Of a stretch of 64,000 nt of DNA, positions 62,582-64,000 are shown piece by piece (position 1 is the first letter of the stretch; every line of letters starts with the position of its first letter). Both the position numbers and the translations under genes were made by a program. The DNA comes from G963663495 sp963663495. Its GTDB lineage: Bacteria; Bacteroidota; Rhodothermia; Rhodothermales; Bin80. Under the pieces are notes generated by a model. The model saw only the letters and a list, made by a program, of their open reading frames with translations, did no database searches and was not told the DNA's origin. The stretch is from assembly GCA_963663495.1 (NCBI GenBank), contig OY760427.1, positions 62,001 through 126,000 on the forward strand, in the 5' to 3' direction.

Positions 62582-64000
62582 GTGGCAGAGCATATTCTCG
62601 CTTCCATCGTACTTGTCATTGCCTTGGGCATTGGTGCCCAGTGGTTTGCATGGCGGATTCGGGTCCCCTCTATTCTGCTGCTTCTGGTATTCGGTTTCCT
62701 TGCTGGTCCGGTAACCGGGATGCTCTCACCGGTTACGCTCCAAGGCGACTGGGTGCTGGCATTTGTCTCCCTCTCTATCGGGATAATCCTGTTTGAGGGT
62801 GGGCTGAGTCTGCGTTTGTCAGAGTTGGCAGAGGGTGGTAAAGCAGTGGTAAGCCTCATTACTGTGGGAGTACTGGTGACATGGGTTTTGGCTGGCGCTG
62901 CAGCCTACTATGTGTTGGGGATGAATATTGCCATGGCAGTGCTTCTCGGCGCAATTCTGACCGTTACCGGGCCGACTGTGGTAATCCCGCTTCTGCGGCA
63001 GGTGCGACCCAGGGGACGGGTAGGCGTAATTGCAAAATGGGAAGGTATCACCATTGATCCTGTCGGTGCCATCCTTGCAGTGCTGGTGCTGGAAACAATT
63101 ATAGAGGTGCACTCCCTTGAGCTGGCGCAATTCGCAAGCGTCGGGGCGGCTGTGGTACATGCGTTAAAGGCACTTCTAATGACCATCTGTGTAGGCGTGG
63201 GCGTAGGCACCTTGGCTGCTGTTATTATTGTAGTGGTGCTTAGGCGCAGGCTTGTACCCGACTACCTCCAGAATCCGGTGGTTCTGATGATAGTGGTGGC
63301 GACGTACGGGCTGGCCAATTCGCTTCAAGGGGAGTCCGGACTATTGCAGGCTACGCTTTTGGGGATTCTTCTCGCGAATCAAAAATACGTTACAATTCGG
63401 CACATTACGAAGTTCAAGGAGGATCTTCAGGTATTGCTTTTGGCGTGCCTGTTCATTCTGCTGAGTGCTCGGCTTGATTTGGAGGTAGTGCGGTACTTTG
63501 ATGGTCGTGCTTTCCTGTTCCTGGGGATACTGATCCTTCTCGTGCGACCGGTGTCAGTCTTTCTTTCCACCCTGACAACAACACTGCACTTGAAGGAAAA
63601 GACACTGCTTGCCTGGCTCGCTCCGCGTGGTATTGTTGCTGCCGCAGTAGCATCGCTGTTTGCATTCCGTCTGGACTCCATATACCCTGCTGAGGCAGAG
63701 CGCCTGGTGCCGATTGTCTTTTTTGTCATTGTCGGTACCGTCGCTGCTTATGGTCTGACGCTATCGCCGGTTGCCAGGCGGCTTGGACTGGCGGATCCTT
63801 ACCCGCAGGGGCTGCTCTTTCTGGGTGCATACCCGTGGGTTCAACGCATGGCCAAAGCGGTACAGAATCTTGATTTCAAAGTGCTACTGATTGACGCCAA
63901 TGCCAAGAACATCGCAGATGCTAAGGCCTTGGATCTGCAAGCGGTCACAGCTGACGCACTGTCAGAGTCAGTCTTTGACGAGCTGGACTTTAGTGGGCTC
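62582..64000 (+). CDS. CPA-type cation/proton antiporter with RCK-like domain, 3' end beyond window
   Basis: Open from GTG 62582 (TTG 62561 is an alternative) to the window edge, 473 codons without a stop. About 12 membrane helices: LVFGFLAGPVTGMLSP, LFEGGLSLRL, the unwound-helix region AILTVTGPTVVIPLLRQVRP, and EGITIDPVGAILAVLVLE with conserved acidic residues. From residue ~410 a Rossmann-like RCK/TrkA-N segment begins (VLLIDANAKNIADAKALD). NhaP/KefB-like exchange of Na+ or K+ for H+, gated by a nucleotide-sensing domain, is inferred. The C-terminus is missing. Confidence 0.88.
   Translation, partial: MAEHILASIVLVIALGIGAQWFAWRIRVPSILLLLVFGFLAGPVTGMLSPVTLQGDWVLAFVSLSIGIILFEGGLSLRLSELAEGGKAVVSLITVGVLVTWVLAGAAAYYVLGMNIAMAVLLGAILTVTGPTVVIPLLRQVRPRGRVGVIAKWEGITIDPVGAILAVLVLETIIEVHSLELAQFASVGAAVVHALKALLMTICVGVGVGTLAAVIIVVVLRRRLVPDYLQNPVVLMIVVATYGLANSLQGESGLLQATLLGILLANQKYVTIRHITKFKEDLQVLLLACLFILLSARLDLEVVRYFDGRAFLFLGILILLVRPVSVFLSTLTTTLHLKEKTLLAWLAPRGIVAAAVASLFAFRLDSIYPAEAERLVPIVFFVIVGTVAAYGLTLSPVARRLGLADPYPQGLLFLGAYPWVQRMAKAVQNLDFKVLLIDANAKNIADAKALDLQAVTADALSESVFDELDFSGL

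Overview
The window looks like a Bacteroidota-related chromosome, most likely the Rhodothermia/Balneolia side. The clues are a fused alpha/beta 2-oxoacid dehydrogenase E1, a Wzi-like outer-membrane protein, ctaA/ctaB, a single groES-groEL operon behind a CIRCE operator, and moderately GC-rich genes packed with 4-bp ATGA overlaps. No rRNA or tRNA gene was recognised, so the lineage is an inference from protein character only.

Layout. 1-13.2 kb: housekeeping genes (Wzi-like protein, sugar-1-P transferase, E1, peroxiredoxin, gatB, thioredoxin-fold protein, tpiA, FmdB-like, beta-lactamase-fold hydrolase, ferredoxin, rlmN, small secreted protein). 13.2-29.4 kb: an accessory island of nested mobile elements, with a 2192-residue Calx-beta adhesin (20.0-26.6 kb) in the middle. 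29.5-44.6 kb: core genes (ctaB, ctaA, glmM-like, groEL/ES, NCS2 permease, DUF2085, mutY, Omp85-like, rsmE, secG, rnpB, DUF164, Nif3-like). 44.8-57.3 kb: a second mobile island. 57.3-64 kb: core genes (rpiB-like, UMF1 transporter, serA, acyltransferase, Glu dehydrogenase, cation/proton antiporter cut by the window edge).

The most interesting structure is in the two islands. A TnpB gene (RuvC-like, RNA-guided nuclease family) occurs twice, in units with terminal inverted repeats starting GGGA(A/G)TTATAT and 8-bp target duplications (GTTATTTT for one, TTAAATAG for the other). TnpB normally travels in IS200/IS605 or IS607 elements, which have neither inverted repeats nor target duplications. These ends match those around an IS1595/ISXO2-type DDE transposase at 13.7-15.4 kb, so TnpB appears to be a passenger of an IS1595-type element. 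At 13665-17377 the two units moved together and captured a slice of an Eco57I-like methylase gene. At 44779-57265 the TnpB unit was itself split by an 11,024-bp composite transposon (45390-56413) bounded by two directly repeated IS1380-like copies and a 5-bp TTGGT duplication. That transposon carries an IS1595 relic, a membrane-anchored repeat protein, a DruA-domain/IS4 transposase fusion, a holin-like small protein, a group II intron relic and a GmrSD-like (DUF262/HNH) defence gene that has lost its 5' end.

Almost all accessory transposases are broken by frameshifts, nonsense codons or deletions. The exceptions are one IS1380 transposase (45473-46978) and one TnpB (16122-17372), so the islands look like old, repeatedly overwritten insertion sites beside an otherwise intact core genome.
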